DNA of 64,000 nucleotides from JAGPUQ01 sp947084925 (GCA_947084925.1 CAMTUJ010000024.1:8026-72025); one strand, 5' to 3'. Shown: positions 8,309-17,362, counted from the stretch's first letter. Translations and numbers: made by a program. Notes: a model not told the origin generated them from the sequence alone.

Positions 8309-9455
8309 GATCGAAGCGGGCTTCGAACACCGGCTTGCCGGCCGAGAACACGCGGCTCGCCTGGGCCAGTCCGTTGACGTGGGCGACGACCACCAGATCG
8401 GCGCGTTTGCCGATGGCGATCTCGCCGCGATCCGTGAATCCCGCGGCGCGTGCCGGGTTGGCGCTGACCAGCCGCACCGCATCAGCCAGCGTGATCGCCG
8501 CCAGTTCCGGCAGGTGGAATACGGCGACGATCAGCGCCGCCGGGTGATAGTCGGCGCACAGGCAGTCGGCCACTCCTGCCTTCACCGCGTCCAGCGCCCG
8601 CACGGCGCCGGACTGGCTCTTGCCGCGCAGGATGTTGGGGGCGCCGAACACCGTGCTCATGCCGCATTCGCGGGCGGCGCGGGCGGATTCCAGGTTGATG
8701 GGGAATTCCGAGATGCCGACGCCCAAGCCGTGCAGGGTCGCGACCTTCTCCGGCGTGTCGTCGTCGTGGCTGGCGACGCGGATGCCCTGCGCCTGCGCGG
8801 CGCCGATCAACCGGCGGATGCGCGCCATCGCGCCTTCCGCCTGGGCGAGCTTGTTTTCCATCAGCGCGGCCAGCTCGACTTCCGACTTTTTGTAGGTGCG
8901 CGCCAGATAGTCGCGGTAGGCGGCGATGTCCCTGAACTGCCCCTGGCCGGGGGAATGGTCCATCACCGACAGCAGGTGCATCTCGCCGGCGGTCATCAGT
9001 TCGAGCAGGATGCCGGGCGCGATCGGATCGGTGACTTCATAGCGGCAGTGCACCCGGTTGTCGATGAGGCCGTGCGGGTTCCAGGCGTGCACCGCGCGCG
9101 CCATCGCGGCGGCGAAGGTGTTGTTGCGTACGCCGAGTTCCTCGTTGGCGAAGGACAGGGCGTGGAAGACCGTGGTGACCCCGGCGGCGGCGTTGCGCTT
9201 GTCGGCCTGGGCGCAGGCGAAGTCGAGCGGGAAATGCACGTTGGGGCGTGGCTCGACTTCCTTTTCCAGGGCGTCGCAATGCAGGTCGATCATGCCGGGG
9301 ATCAGTGTCTTGCCGCGCAAATCGATCGCTGGCGCGCCGCGGCCCGATTCGGGATTGATGGCGGCGATGACGCCGTCCTCGATCAGCACGGCGGCGTCTT
9401 CGAGCACGGCGTCGGGCAGCACCACGCGGGCGCCGGTCAGATACAGCGGGTTCAT
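8301..9455 (-). CDS. phnM: Alpha-D-ribose 1-methylphosphonate 5-triphosphate diphosphatase
   Basis: PhnM is an amidohydrolase-superfamily enzyme that removes diphosphate from ribose 1-alkylphosphonate 5-triphosphate, producing the 5-phosphate substrate of PhnJ. The product is 384 residues. It shows the metal motif IDLHCDALEKE (the HxD-type site of PhnM) near residue 60, further metal-region segments ASHDDDTPEK and GAPNILRG, and a C-terminal composite-sandwich strand set with GKRADLVVV. The ATG at 9455 overlaps the phnL stop by 4 bases (ATGA). The N-terminal extension of the longer open frame is phnL out of frame. Confidence 0.95.
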   Translation of the reverse strand: MNPLYLTGARVVLPDAVLEDAAVLIEDGVIAAINPESGRGAPAIDLRGKTLIPGMIDLHCDALEKEVEPRPNVHFPLDFACAQADKRNAAAGVTTVFHALSFANEELGVRNNTFAAAMARAVHAWNPHGLIDNRVHCRYEVTDPIAPGILLELMTAGEMHLLSVMDHSPGQGQFRDIAAYRDYLARTYKKSEVELAALMENKLAQAEGAMARIRRLIGAAQAQGIRVASHDDDTPEKVATLHGLGVGISEFPINLESARAARECGMSTVFGAPNILRGKSQSGAVRALDAVKAGVADCLCADYHPAALIVAVFHLPELAAITLADAVRLVSANPARAAGFTDRGEIAIGKRADLVVVAHVNGLAQASRVFSAGKPVFEARFDHG

Positions 9456-10174
9456 GCGTATTCCTTGAGCATTGCTTCGACGGCGGGCGGCGGAGCCAGT
9501 TCGACGACCTGGTCGGCCAGCCGGCGGGTGGTTTCGGGATGGTGGAAGATGGCGAGCATGGCCGTGCCCTCGGCCTTGAGCCCTTCGATCAGGCGGATGA
9601 CGCATTCGGCGGTCGCCGGGTCGAGGCTGGCGGTGGGCTCGTCGAGCAGCAGCAGGCGCGGCCTGGCAATGAAGCCGCGGGCGAGGTTTACCCGCTGCCG
9701 TTCGCCGCCGGAGAAGGTGGCCGGCGAGACGCTCCACAGGCGCTCCGGCAGGCTCATGGCGGACAGCAGGTCGGCCGCGCGCTGCCTGGCTTCCGGGCGC
9801 GCAACGCCCAGGCCGAACAGCGGCTGCGCGACGACGTCGAGCGTTGGCTGGCGCGGCAGGCAATGCAGGAACTGGGTGACGAAGCCGATCTCGCGCCGCC
9901 GCAGGTCGAGGATCTGATGTTCGCTGGCGCGGGCCAGATCGAGTTCGTGGCCCATCGCGTCGCGATAGAGAATGCGGCCGGCGCTCGGCAGATAGGTGCG
10001 GTAGATGCCCTTCAGCACCGACGACTTGCCGGCGCCGGTGGGACCGATCAGGGCGGTGAGCTCGCCTGCGCGTACCGTGAAGCTGACGTTGTGCGCGGAC
10101 GGGATCAGCTTGTTCTGCTCGTGCAACTCGAAGTGCTTGCCGTAGCCTTCGACCTGGAGTATGGGTGGGGTCAT
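9452..10174 (-). CDS. phnL: C-P lyase ABC-type ATPase PhnL
   Basis: A 240-residue soluble ABC-type ATPase that belongs to the C-P lyase system rather than to transport. Walker A is GPTGAGKSS, the ABC signature is FSGGERQRVN, and Walker B is LLLLDEP. PhnL is required for formation of the ribose alkylphosphonate triphosphate together with PhnG, PhnH and PhnI, and in E. coli it stacks on PhnK in the core complex. It lies 10 bases after phnK and overlaps phnM by 4 bases. Confidence 0.94.
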   Translation of the reverse strand: MTPPILQVEGYGKHFELHEQNKLIPSAHNVSFTVRAGELTALIGPTGAGKSSVLKGIYRTYLPSAGRILYRDAMGHELDLARASEHQILDLRRREIGFVTQFLHCLPRQPTLDVVAQPLFGLGVARPEARQRAADLLSAMSLPERLWSVSPATFSGGERQRVNLARGFIARPRLLLLDEPTASLDPATAECVIRLIEGLKAEGTAMLAIFHHPETTRRLADQVVELAPPPAVEAMLKEYA

Positions 10175-10184
10175 GTTGCGTTCC

Positions 10185-11015
10185 TCACAGGGCGGAGGCC
10201 ACCAGCCGCTGGGTGTAGGCGTGCTGGGGGTCTTCGAGGATTTGATCGGTCAGCCCCGTCTCGATGACGCGGCCGTATTTCATGACGATGGCGCGGCCGG
10301 TCAGCAGGCGGATCACGCCGAGGTCGTGGGTGACGACGACCATCGCGGTCTTCAACTCCTGCTGGATTTCCAGGATCAGATCGAGAATGCGCGCCTGCAC
10401 CGACAGGTCGAGCCCGGTGGTCACCTCGTCGAGAAACAGCAGCGGCGGCTGGGTGGCGAGCGCCTTGGCGATCTGCACCCGTTGCTGCATGCCGCCGGAG
10501 AAGTGCTTCGGCAGATCGTCGACGCGGGAGAGCAGCACCTCGGTGCGCGCCAGCAAGGCCTTGGCCCGTTCGCGGATCGCGCCGTAGTCCATCAGGTCGC
10601 TCATCAGCAGGCGCTCGGCGATGTTGCCGCCGGCGCTGATGTTGAAATTCAGGCCCAGATGGGGGTTCTGGTAGACCATGCCGAAGCGGTGGTTGCGCAG
10701 CCAGCGCTGCCGCGCGGCGTTGAGGGCGAACAGCTCGTGCTGCGTGTCGCCGTCGAAAAAGATCGCTTCGCCGCCGGTGGGCGCCTGATCGAAATACAGG
10801 GCCTTCACCACGGTCGATTTGCCGCTGCCCGATTCGCCCATGACGCCCAGGATCTCGCCCTCGAACAGGTCGAAGGACACGTCATGGATGGCGACGATGC
10901 TGCCGCAATGCGGGCAGAGGTTGGTGTCGGCCTCCGGGCCGGTGGTGTCGACGCAGTGCGGGCAGCCCGGGCCGTAGATTCTGGAGAGACCGCGGACTTC
11001 GAGAATCCTGTTCAC
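10185..11015 (-). CDS. phnK: C-P lyase ABC-type ATPase PhnK with two CPxC knuckles
   Basis: A 276-residue ABC-type ATPase that binds the PhnGHIJ core in E. coli. Walker A is GESGSGKST, the signature is FSGGMQQRVQ, and Walker B is LLFLDEV, with Val where Pro is usual. Between strand 1 and the Walker A region there is an inserted segment with Cys18, Cys21, Cys34 and Cys37 (CPHC twice). It looks like a zinc ribbon and, from memory, is absent from E. coli PhnK. The ATG at 11015 overlaps the phnJ stop by 4 bases. Identity as PhnK is supported by position and by the sequence ISAGGNIAERL. The role of the Cys insert is unknown. Confidence 0.94.
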   Translation of the reverse strand: MNRILEVRGLSRIYGPGCPHCVDTTGPEADTNLCPHCGSIVAIHDVSFDLFEGEILGVMGESGSGKSTVVKALYFDQAPTGGEAIFFDGDTQHELFALNAARQRWLRNHRFGMVYQNPHLGLNFNISAGGNIAERLLMSDLMDYGAIRERAKALLARTEVLLSRVDDLPKHFSGGMQQRVQIAKALATQPPLLFLDEVTTGLDLSVQARILDLILEIQQELKTAMVVVTHDLGVIRLLTGRAIVMKYGRVIETGLTDQILEDPQHAYTQRLVASAL

Positions 11016-11911
11016 GCCGGTTCCCCCTGGGCGTGTTCAGCCTGAAGCAATTGTTCATCGCACCAGTCGCTGTCCGAGCACTGATACGTCTTGCTGCCGG
11101 CATCGCCGACGAACTCGTCGAGGAAGGAATCCGTGCAGCCGCAGCGGGCGCAGGCGCGGCGCCGTCCCGCCGCGTCGCGGAAATCCTCGACCCGGAACGG
11201 CACGTCGCTGAAAGCCAGCGGCTCCGCCCGCGTGTGCGGCGGCACGGCGTAAATCTTCTTCTCGCGCCCGGCGCCGAACAGGGTCAGGGCCGCCGCATCG
11301 TTGAGCCTGGGCACGTCCCAGCGCGGAATCGGCGACGGGTCGATGACGTAGTGGCCGTTGATGCGCGTCGGATAACGGTGCGAGATGGTGATCTCGTCGA
11401 ACTGGACGATGTCCTCGTAGAGCTTCACCAGCAGGCGCGAATAGTCGGCCTCGCCGTGCATGACCTTGCGCTTGTCCTCGGACGGCTCGACCACCACCAG
11501 CGGGTCGGGATAAGGCACCTGCAGGACGAGGATCTGTGCCGCTGTCAGCGGCTGCTCCGGGATGCGGTGGCGCGATTGGGTCAGGGTGCTCTCCGCCGTT
11601 TTCGTGGTGGTGGCGATGCCGGGGCAGGTCATCTCGATGAACTGGCGCAGGTTGACCGCGTTGACCGAGTCGTCGGAGCCCTGGTCGATGACCTTGACGA
11701 CCTCGCCGGGGCCGATCAGCGCCAGCGTCAGTTGCAGGCCGCCGGTGCCGAAGCCGCGCCCCATGGGCATTTCGCGCGAGGCGTAGGGCACTTGGTAGCC
11801 GGGGATGGCGATCGCCTTGAGGACAGCGCGGCGGATTTCCTTCTTGGCGTATTCGTCGAGAAAACCGAAGTTGTAGGCGCTGCCGCGGGTGGTGTGGGGC
11901 ATGGCGTTCAT
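11012..11911 (-). CDS. phnJ: Alpha-D-ribose 1-methylphosphonate 5-phosphate C-P lyase (radical SAM)
   Basis: PhnJ is the enzyme that breaks the carbon-phosphorus bond, using a 4Fe-4S cluster, SAM and a glycine radical. The product is 299 residues. Near the C-terminus lie Cys254, Cys257, Cys278 and Cys284 (CARC, then QC and WC), matching the unusual Cys spacing of E. coli PhnJ (241, 244, 266, 272). The conserved REMPMGRGFGTGG segment near residue 50 contains the glycine-radical region. Four-base ATGA overlaps join it to phnI and phnK. Confidence 0.96.
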   Translation of the reverse strand: MNAMPHTTRGSAYNFGFLDEYAKKEIRRAVLKAIAIPGYQVPYASREMPMGRGFGTGGLQLTLALIGPGEVVKVIDQGSDDSVNAVNLRQFIEMTCPGIATTTKTAESTLTQSRHRIPEQPLTAAQILVLQVPYPDPLVVVEPSEDKRKVMHGEADYSRLLVKLYEDIVQFDEITISHRYPTRINGHYVIDPSPIPRWDVPRLNDAAALTLFGAGREKKIYAVPPHTRAEPLAFSDVPFRVEDFRDAAGRRRACARCGCTDSFLDEFVGDAGSKTYQCSDSDWCDEQLLQAEHAQGEPA

Positions 11912-13020
11912 GCGGGCCCTCCCGACTTCTGCCGCGTGGTGCGCAGGCGGTCCAGGTCGGACTGAAAGGTGACGTAATGCGGCATCTTGTAATGCGAGGC
12001 GAAGCCCATGGAATCGACGCCATCGACGTGCAGCAGCACGAACTCCGGGTCTTCGGACGGATTTCCCGGGCCGTCCCGCATACCCTTCTGCAGCGCGCGA
12101 TCGAGAATGGCCATGGAAATCGCCTTGACCTCGTTGTGGCCGAAACAGGCGCCGTAGCCGACGGTGAACATGGGCTTGCCACCGGCATCGTCGGCCTCAA
12201 ACATTGCCACCACCTCGCACTCGGTCATCAGTACCTCACCGGCTTCGGTGAGTTCGCCGGTCACCGGATGCGGCAGCAGCACCGGCAGATAGCCGACCCG
12301 CAGTTCCGCCACCGTGGGGTGCACGTCGCCGTAGCCGCGCATGTTGGAATAGGCGATGGCCAGCAGCGAGCCGGTTTCCGCCCGCGCCAGGGTGGACAGC
12401 GCCGCCGAACGCGGCACCGGAAACACCAGCGGTTCGCGGGTGATATCAAACGCTGCCTGGTCGCGCACGGCACTGACCGGCGGCAGCAATCCTTCCGCGC
12501 GCAGGGCGTCGAGTACCTTGGGAAAGCTGTCGGGCAACTGCGCCTCGGGGCAGCTTTCCAGCCAGTCGCGGGCCACGGCGCGAAAGGCCTCCGGCGATTC
12601 GTCCATCAGCTCCAGGCGCAGCAGGCGCAGGGCGTAGTCCGGCGTCGGTCCCAGCATCTGGCCGCCGGGGATGTCCTTGAAGGCGGACGAGATACGGCGG
12701 ATCAGGCGCATGCGCGAGGTGTCGAGCGGCGGCGTGGCGGACAGGCGCGGCCGGGTGGAACGCCAGGCGCGCAGCGCGAACGCGGCTTCCAGCGTATCGC
12801 CCAGGCTCTGCTTGATGGCGAGCGCGGCGAATTGCGGGTGATACACCCCGCCTTCGGAAACGACGCGATCCACCAGATGACGCAACTGATGGAGGATGGC
12901 GTCGATGGCGAGCGGCCCGGCAGCGGGATTGTCCAGCCCTTCCTCGGTGCGCAGGTATTCGGTAACGGCGGCAGCGCCGGCAATGGCGCGGCCGCCGCCC
13001 TTGATGGCAACGTAACTCAT
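11908..13020 (-). CDS. phnI: C-P lyase core subunit PhnI
   Basis: A 370-residue core subunit. In E. coli PhnI catalyses the nucleosidase step and, with PhnG, PhnH and PhnL, attaches the phosphonate to the ribose of a nucleoside triphosphate. The sequence begins MSYVAIKGGGRAI and includes KQSLGDTLEAAF and FGHNEVKAISMAI, all characteristic of PhnI. Both ends overlap neighbours by 4 bases (phnH upstream, phnJ downstream). No unusual features were seen. Confidence 0.95.
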   Translation of the reverse strand: MSYVAIKGGGRAIAGAAAVTEYLRTEEGLDNPAAGPLAIDAILHQLRHLVDRVVSEGGVYHPQFAALAIKQSLGDTLEAAFALRAWRSTRPRLSATPPLDTSRMRLIRRISSAFKDIPGGQMLGPTPDYALRLLRLELMDESPEAFRAVARDWLESCPEAQLPDSFPKVLDALRAEGLLPPVSAVRDQAAFDITREPLVFPVPRSAALSTLARAETGSLLAIAYSNMRGYGDVHPTVAELRVGYLPVLLPHPVTGELTEAGEVLMTECEVVAMFEADDAGGKPMFTVGYGACFGHNEVKAISMAILDRALQKGMRDGPGNPSEDPEFVLLHVDGVDSMGFASHYKMPHYVTFQSDLDRLRTTRQKSGGPA

Positions 13021-13598
13021 GCCAATGGGTTCCCTGTAATTGTCACGCGCGTGGTGCGCGGCAAGGCGACAATGCGTGTCGCATCGGTGAGCAGAATGTC
13101 CACGCCGAGCGGAAAACCGGCGCTCCAGTCCGCGCGACAGAGCAGCCAGTCGGGATGCAGGCCGTCCAGACGCAGTTCACGCCGGCCGTCGATGCCAAGA
13201 CCATCAATTCCAGGCCCGGCGAGCTCCAGCGTCAGCGGGCCGCTGCCCACGACCGCCACCTCGATCAGCAGGGTCGCGCCGGATTCCGGGCTTTCCAGCG
13301 TACCCAACGCGGGCTGGAAGCCGGGTGCCCGGCGGCCGTCGGCGACGACGTAGCGGGCGCTCTCCGTCGTGTCCCGCCGGGCCTGGAGCAGAGACCAGTC
13401 CGCGGCGCCGAGCCGTGCGTGAGGATCGGCGAGCGTGGTCTCCCCATCCATCAGGGTCGCCAGTACGGCGCGTTGCGCGGCGGTGCCCGCGAGCCAGTCG
13501 GTCAGATCGCGCACCGCGCCCGGCCGCGAAAAAGCCTCGACCAGTTCGCGAAATACGCGCTGTTGGGCATCGGCCTGCCAAATTCGCTCAGTTTTCAT
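13017..13598 (-). CDS. phnH: C-P lyase core subunit PhnH
   Basis: A 193-residue core subunit that acts with PhnG, PhnI and PhnL in forming the ribose alkylphosphonate intermediate. The family shows as a conserved N-terminal FRELVEAFSRPGAV and a C-terminal FPLGVDILLTD segment. I chose the ATG at 13598, which overlaps the end of phnG by 11 bases and gives a length near that of E. coli PhnH. An ATG six codons earlier (13616) is also possible. It overlaps phnI by 4 bases. Confidence 0.92.
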   Translation of the reverse strand: MKTERIWQADAQQRVFRELVEAFSRPGAVRDLTDWLAGTAAQRAVLATLMDGETTLADPHARLGAADWSLLQARRDTTESARYVVADGRRAPGFQPALGTLESPESGATLLIEVAVVGSGPLTLELAGPGIDGLGIDGRRELRLDGLHPDWLLCRADWSAGFPLGVDILLTDATRIVALPRTTRVTITGNPLA

Positions 13599-14055
13599 CG
13601 TCGTCCTCCCCGACATTACCCAGCAGGGCGAAGTCGACCCGGGTGGCGGCGAGCACGGCGCGGCGGCGGCGGGCTTCCTCGTCGCGCCGCGCGGTGCCGG
13701 AGTGCACCTGCGCGCTTACCGCTTCCCAACCCGGCAGCCGGGCCGCGAGCACAGCGTCGAGGATCGCCAGCGAGCGGGCGAGCGCCGCGTCGTCGGCCAT
13801 GACCTGGGCGCCGCCCGCGGCCCGGCGACCATCCGCCAGCGCCAGTTCAAGGCTGCACGTGGACAGCGGAAATTCGCCCAGATAATAGGGTTCGTGCAAG
13901 GCGCCGTCGGCAAGCTGAAGCAGGCCCAAGCCGGCCTGCGGCAGGCGAGTGAGTCTGACGTCGCAGCCGACCGCCAGCCGCTCGGCCAGCGCGTGCAAGT
14001 CGGGCACGGGATGGGCAGTGAGTGCCCATATCCAGTGTTTGCGTTCCAGGGCCAT
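13588..14055 (-). CDS. phnG: C-P lyase core subunit PhnG
   Basis: A 155-residue subunit of the PhnGHI(J) core. The segment MVSL-like conservation of PhnG is less sharp here than for its neighbours, but the gene lies exactly between phnE and phnH, and motifs such as EPYYLGEFPLSTC and VMADDAALARSLAILDAV fit the family. The ATG at 14055 shares one base with the stop of the upstream permease (TGATGG). A start eight codons earlier is possible but would lie inside the permease gene. Confidence 0.9.
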   Translation of the reverse strand: MALERKHWIWALTAHPVPDLHALAERLAVGCDVRLTRLPQAGLGLLQLADGALHEPYYLGEFPLSTCSLELALADGRRAAGGAQVMADDAALARSLAILDAVLAARLPGWEAVSAQVHSGTARRDEEARRRRAVLAATRVDFALLGNVGEDDDEN

Positions 14056-14855
14056 CAGCCCAGTCTCCCGCGCAACCACGCCGAGGCGTAGTCGATGATC
14101 AAAATGGTGGCCAGAATGACCAGGATCAGCGCTCCCGACTGGCCGTAGTCGAACAGGCGCAGGGTGTCGTGCAAGGCAAGCCCGATGCCGCCGGCGCCGA
14201 CCAGGCCGAGCACCGAGGCCATGCGCACGTTGCGGTCGAGGATGTAGAGGGTGTAGCCCAGCGCCTCGCGCAGAATGGAGGGCCAGCCGGCGTACATGAC
14301 CCGCTGCGGGAAATTCGCGCCGGTCGCCGCGACGCCTTCACAGACTCCTTGATCGACACGCTCCAGGCTTTCGGCGAAGAATTTGCCCAGAAATCCGGCG
14401 GTATGCACTCCCAGCGCGAGGGCGCCGGGCAGCGGCCCCAGCCCGAGGGCGGCGACGAAGATCAGCGCCAGCAGCAGGTCCGGCATGGCGCGCATGAAAT
14501 TGAGTATCTCCCGGGCAACACGGTAGGCCACCGGGTTCGGCGCGAAGTTGCGCGCGGCCAGCGGCGCCAGGAAAAACGCGACCAGCAGCGCGAACACCGT
14601 GCCCCAGAGCGCGGTGGCCAGGGTGATGCCCATCAGTTCCAGATATCTGGACAAGTCGGAAAAATCGGGTTGCCCATAGCGGCTGAAATACTCGCCCATG
14701 TCCGCCACGCCGTAGACGAGCGCCTCGAACGAGATGTCCAGATCCCACACGATCAGCCACAGCGTCACCAGTGTTGTCGCCACCCAGACCGGCATCGGGT
14801 TGCGCGGCTTCGGCGGCAGCGGCGGTCGGGTAGATTTCAACTGCTCGATGTTCAT
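14055..14855 (-). CDS. phnE: Phosphonate ABC transporter permease, second PhnE
   Basis: A 266-residue inner-membrane permease with several hydrophobic segments and a binding-protein-dependent transport signature ending in GLVGAGGIGLALHDTL (the EAA-like loop region). It pairs with the neighbouring PhnE paralogue; two permease genes replace the single phnE of some operons, and the channel is probably a heterodimer. A Pro-rich N-terminus (RPPLPPKPRNP) precedes the first membrane segment. The ATG at 14855 overlaps the upstream permease stop by 4 bases. Confidence 0.9.
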   Translation of the reverse strand: MNIEQLKSTRPPLPPKPRNPMPVWVATTLVTLWLIVWDLDISFEALVYGVADMGEYFSRYGQPDFSDLSRYLELMGITLATALWGTVFALLVAFFLAPLAARNFAPNPVAYRVAREILNFMRAMPDLLLALIFVAALGLGPLPGALALGVHTAGFLGKFFAESLERVDQGVCEGVAATGANFPQRVMYAGWPSILREALGYTLYILDRNVRMASVLGLVGAGGIGLALHDTLRLFDYGQSGALILVILATILIIDYASAWLRGRLG

Positions 14856-15667
14856 GCCCGTGCGCCGTGAATGATGCGGCTGCGCAAGCGATCCGACAGG
14901 CGATCCAGCAGCGTCACCACCAGATAGATGGCCAGCGCGATCAGCAGCAGCCGGTCGTACTGGAACAGACGCATCGACATCACCAGGTCGTAGCCGATAC
15001 CGCCGGCGCCGACCAGGCCGAGGATGGCGGCCGCGCGCAGGTTGTGATCGAGGATGTACATTACCGTGCCGACGAAATCCGGCAGTGCCTGGGGCAGCAT
15101 GGCGAATAGCCGCACCTGCAGCCAGCCCGCGCCGTGCGCCCGCACGCCTTCCACCGCCTTGTGATCGACTACTTCGATGGCCTCGGCGAAGAACTTGCCC
15201 ATGAAACCGACGGTCACGAAGGCCAGCGCCATCACACCCGGCAGTGGACCGAGGCCGACCGCCGACACGAAGACCAGCGCCCACACCAGTTCCGGCAGGG
15301 CGCGCATCAGGCTCAACAGGTCGCGCGTGATCCGGTAGACCAGCGGATGCGGCGTGGCGTTGCCCGCAGCCAGGAGGCCCAGTGGCAGGCTGACAACGAT
15401 CGCAATAGCGGTGCCCAGCACCGTCATTTCGATGGTTTCCAGCATTTTCGCCAGCAGTTGCGGCACATAGTGCCAGTCGGGCGTGACGAACATCTGTCCG
15501 GCGAAGGCGACCATCCTGCCGAGGGCGCCGAGCAGGCGGACGAAGTCCACCTCCACCACCGGAGCGGTCAGCCAGAGCGCCCCAAGCAGCGCCAGCGCGC
15601 CACCGACCAGCGGCAGTGGCGGCAGGCCGCTAGGCGTAGGCCAGCGCCAGATCGAGACTGTTGTCAT
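14852..15667 (-). CDS. phnE: Phosphonate ABC transporter permease, first PhnE
   Basis: A 271-residue inner-membrane permease for phosphonate uptake, working with PhnC (ATPase) and PhnD (binding protein). The C-terminal half shows GLVGAGGIGYDLVMSMRLF, similar to its downstream paralogue, and about six hydrophobic helices are visible. The start at 15667 overlaps phnC by 38 bases. The overlap is long, but the Trp-rich N-terminus (SIWRWPTPSG) leads naturally into the first membrane helix and no better start is seen. Confidence 0.9.
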   Translation of the reverse strand: MTTVSIWRWPTPSGLPPLPLVGGALALLGALWLTAPVVEVDFVRLLGALGRMVAFAGQMFVTPDWHYVPQLLAKMLETIEMTVLGTAIAIVVSLPLGLLAAGNATPHPLVYRITRDLLSLMRALPELVWALVFVSAVGLGPLPGVMALAFVTVGFMGKFFAEAIEVVDHKAVEGVRAHGAGWLQVRLFAMLPQALPDFVGTVMYILDHNLRAAAILGLVGAGGIGYDLVMSMRLFQYDRLLLIALAIYLVVTLLDRLSDRLRSRIIHGARA

Positions 15668-16409
15668 GTTCCATGCCTTCTCGTTGATAAATGGTGCGCA
15701 GGGCCTGTGGCGAAAGTTCGGCGGGTGTGCCGTCGAACACCACGCGACCGCCGTTCATGCCGATGATGCGATCGGCGAAGCGCCGCGCCAGATCCACCTG
15801 ATGCAGGTTGACGACCACGGTGATGCCGTCGCGGTCGCGGATCTCCCGCAGCAGGGCCATGATTTCCTCGCTCGCTACCGGATCGAGACTGGCGACCGGC
15901 TCGTCAGCCAGGATCACCTTGGGCCGCTGCGCCAGCGCGCGGGCGATACCCACGCGCTGTTGCTGTCCGCCGGAGAGCTTGTCGGCGCGGCTCCAGGCCT
16001 TGTCGGTGAGTCCGACGCGCGCCAATGCCTGCCTGGCGACTTCCATGTCCTCGGTGCGGAACAGATAAAACAGGCTGCCCACCCAGGAGCGGTGCGCGAG
16101 ACGACCGGTCAGGACGTTGGTCACCACCGACAGACGATCCACCAGATTGAACTGCTGGAACACCATGGCGACGCTGGCACGCAGCTTGCGCAAATTGCCC
16201 TTGCCCAGGGTTTCTCCGCCGATCCGCACGCTGCCGCCGGTGGAGGCTTCCAGGCCGTTGAGGACACGCAGCAGCGTGGATTTGCCGGCTCCGCTCGGCC
16301 CCAGCACCACCGTGAAGCTCCCGGGTTGGATCTCGGCATTGATGCCCATCAGGGCTTCGCAGCCGTTCGGAAAGCGTTTCGATACCGATTGAATGGAAAT
16401 CGCGGACAT
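15630..16409 (-). CDS. phnC: Phosphonate ABC transporter ATP-binding protein
   Basis: A 259-residue transport ATPase energising phosphonate import. Walker A is GPSGAGKST, the signature is LSGGQQQRVGIARAL, and Walker B is VILADEP with the following VASLDP. GGAG 8 bases before the ATG at 16409 decides the start; the upstream ATG at 16436 would place this ribosome-binding site inside the gene. It follows phnD after a 61-base gap containing a strong hairpin. Confidence 0.95.
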   Translation of the reverse strand: MSAISIQSVSKRFPNGCEALMGINAEIQPGSFTVVLGPSGAGKSTLLRVLNGLEASTGGSVRIGGETLGKGNLRKLRASVAMVFQQFNLVDRLSVVTNVLTGRLAHRSWVGSLFYLFRTEDMEVARQALARVGLTDKAWSRADKLSGGQQQRVGIARALAQRPKVILADEPVASLDPVASEEIMALLREIRDRDGITVVVNLHQVDLARRFADRIIGMNGGRVVFDGTPAELSPQALRTIYQREGMEHDNSLDLALAYA

Positions 16410-16436
16410 CAGGTTTTCTCCTTTTTTGTCAGGCAA

Positions 16437-16457
16437 GGCGGACCAGCGCGGTCCGCC
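16437..16457 (-). promoter_or_regulatory. Hairpin between phnD and phnC
   Basis: A perfect 8-bp stem with a 5-base loop (GGCGGACC-AGCGC-GGTCCGCC). It lies in the only sizable gap downstream of phnD. With no following T-run, it may stabilise the phnD message or partly attenuate, favouring the abundant binding protein over the rest of the operon. Confidence 0.5.
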
Positions 16458-16470
16458 CTGTCTTGGACGA

Positions 16471-17343
16471 TTACTTGAGCATCTGCTCCTTGCGCAGGCC
16501 GAGCTCCTTCACCATGTCGCGGATCATCTGGTAATCCGCGGGGGTGATGGCCACGTAGTGGCTCAGGCTGCCATAGCCGGTGACCTTGATGTCCTGGTGG
16601 GCAGTGAGAATGGCATCCTGGATTTTCTTTTTCATTGCCGTCGGCAGGTCGCTGCGATAGACCAGGGGTGAGCCGGGCAGCGGGTCGGACTCCTTGATCA
16701 CACAGTTGGTCTCTTTGCTGATGAGGCCTTTGGCGAGCATTTTTTCGTAGGTGATGTCGTTGTCGGCAGCGGCATCCACGGTCTTGTTCTTGACCGCCAG
16801 CTCGGCGGCGTCGTGGGAACCGGCGTAGGTAAATTTGCCGAAGAACTCCTGCGGCATCTGCCCCGTTTCCTGCTTGACCATATAGGACGGCATCAGCCCG
16901 CCGGAGGTGGAGGCCGGGTCGACGAAGGCCACGCTCTTGCCCTTCAGATCCTTGATCGACTTGATGCCGGAATCGCAGGGCGCGACGAAGAGGCTCTTGT
17001 AGGTGTGCGAGCTGCTGCCTTCACGGATGCCGACGGCGAAGGCTTCGGCACCGGCTTCCTGCTCGGCCAGGTAATAGGACAGCGGCCCGAACCAGGCGAT
17101 ATCGACGCGCTTCTTCTTCATCGCCTCAATCACGCCGGCGTAATCGGTGGCAGTGAACACCTTGACTTTCTCGCCCAGCTTCTTTTCGAGGTGGGCGCGC
17201 ATCGGCTCGAATTGCTGCACCATTTCCTCATTATTTTCCGCCGGGATAAGGCCCATGACGATCTCGCGCGCCTGAGCGGAAGCGGCGGTAAGGGAAACGG
17301 CCAGCGCCAGTGCCGTGGCTGAAAGGGTGTGTTTGATATGCAT
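16471..17343 (-). CDS. phnD: Phosphonate ABC transporter substrate-binding protein
   Basis: A 290-residue periplasmic binding protein that delivers phosphonates to PhnCE. It begins with a signal peptide (MHIKHTLSATALALAVSL, cleavage near ASAQA, residue 24). The mature part has the PhnD-like features FTATDYAGVIEAMKKKRVDIAWFGPLSY and the ligand-loop VDPASTSGGLMPSY. A GGGAG ribosome-binding site precedes the ATG at 17343. It follows phnF by 35 bases. Confidence 0.94.
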   Translation of the reverse strand: MHIKHTLSATALALAVSLTAASAQAREIVMGLIPAENNEEMVQQFEPMRAHLEKKLGEKVKVFTATDYAGVIEAMKKKRVDIAWFGPLSYYLAEQEAGAEAFAVGIREGSSSHTYKSLFVAPCDSGIKSIKDLKGKSVAFVDPASTSGGLMPSYMVKQETGQMPQEFFGKFTYAGSHDAAELAVKNKTVDAAADNDITYEKMLAKGLISKETNCVIKESDPLPGSPLVYRSDLPTAMKKKIQDAILTAHQDIKVTGYGSLSHYVAITPADYQMIRDMVKELGLRKEQMLK

Positions 17344-17362
17344 TGCGGTTGCTCCCATAAGG

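Noticed and set aside
8301..9917. Long plus-strand frame (8295-9917) opposite phnM/phnL
   Set aside because: It is antisense to phnM and phnL, which both have clear active-site motifs. The frame is a GC-rich shadow.
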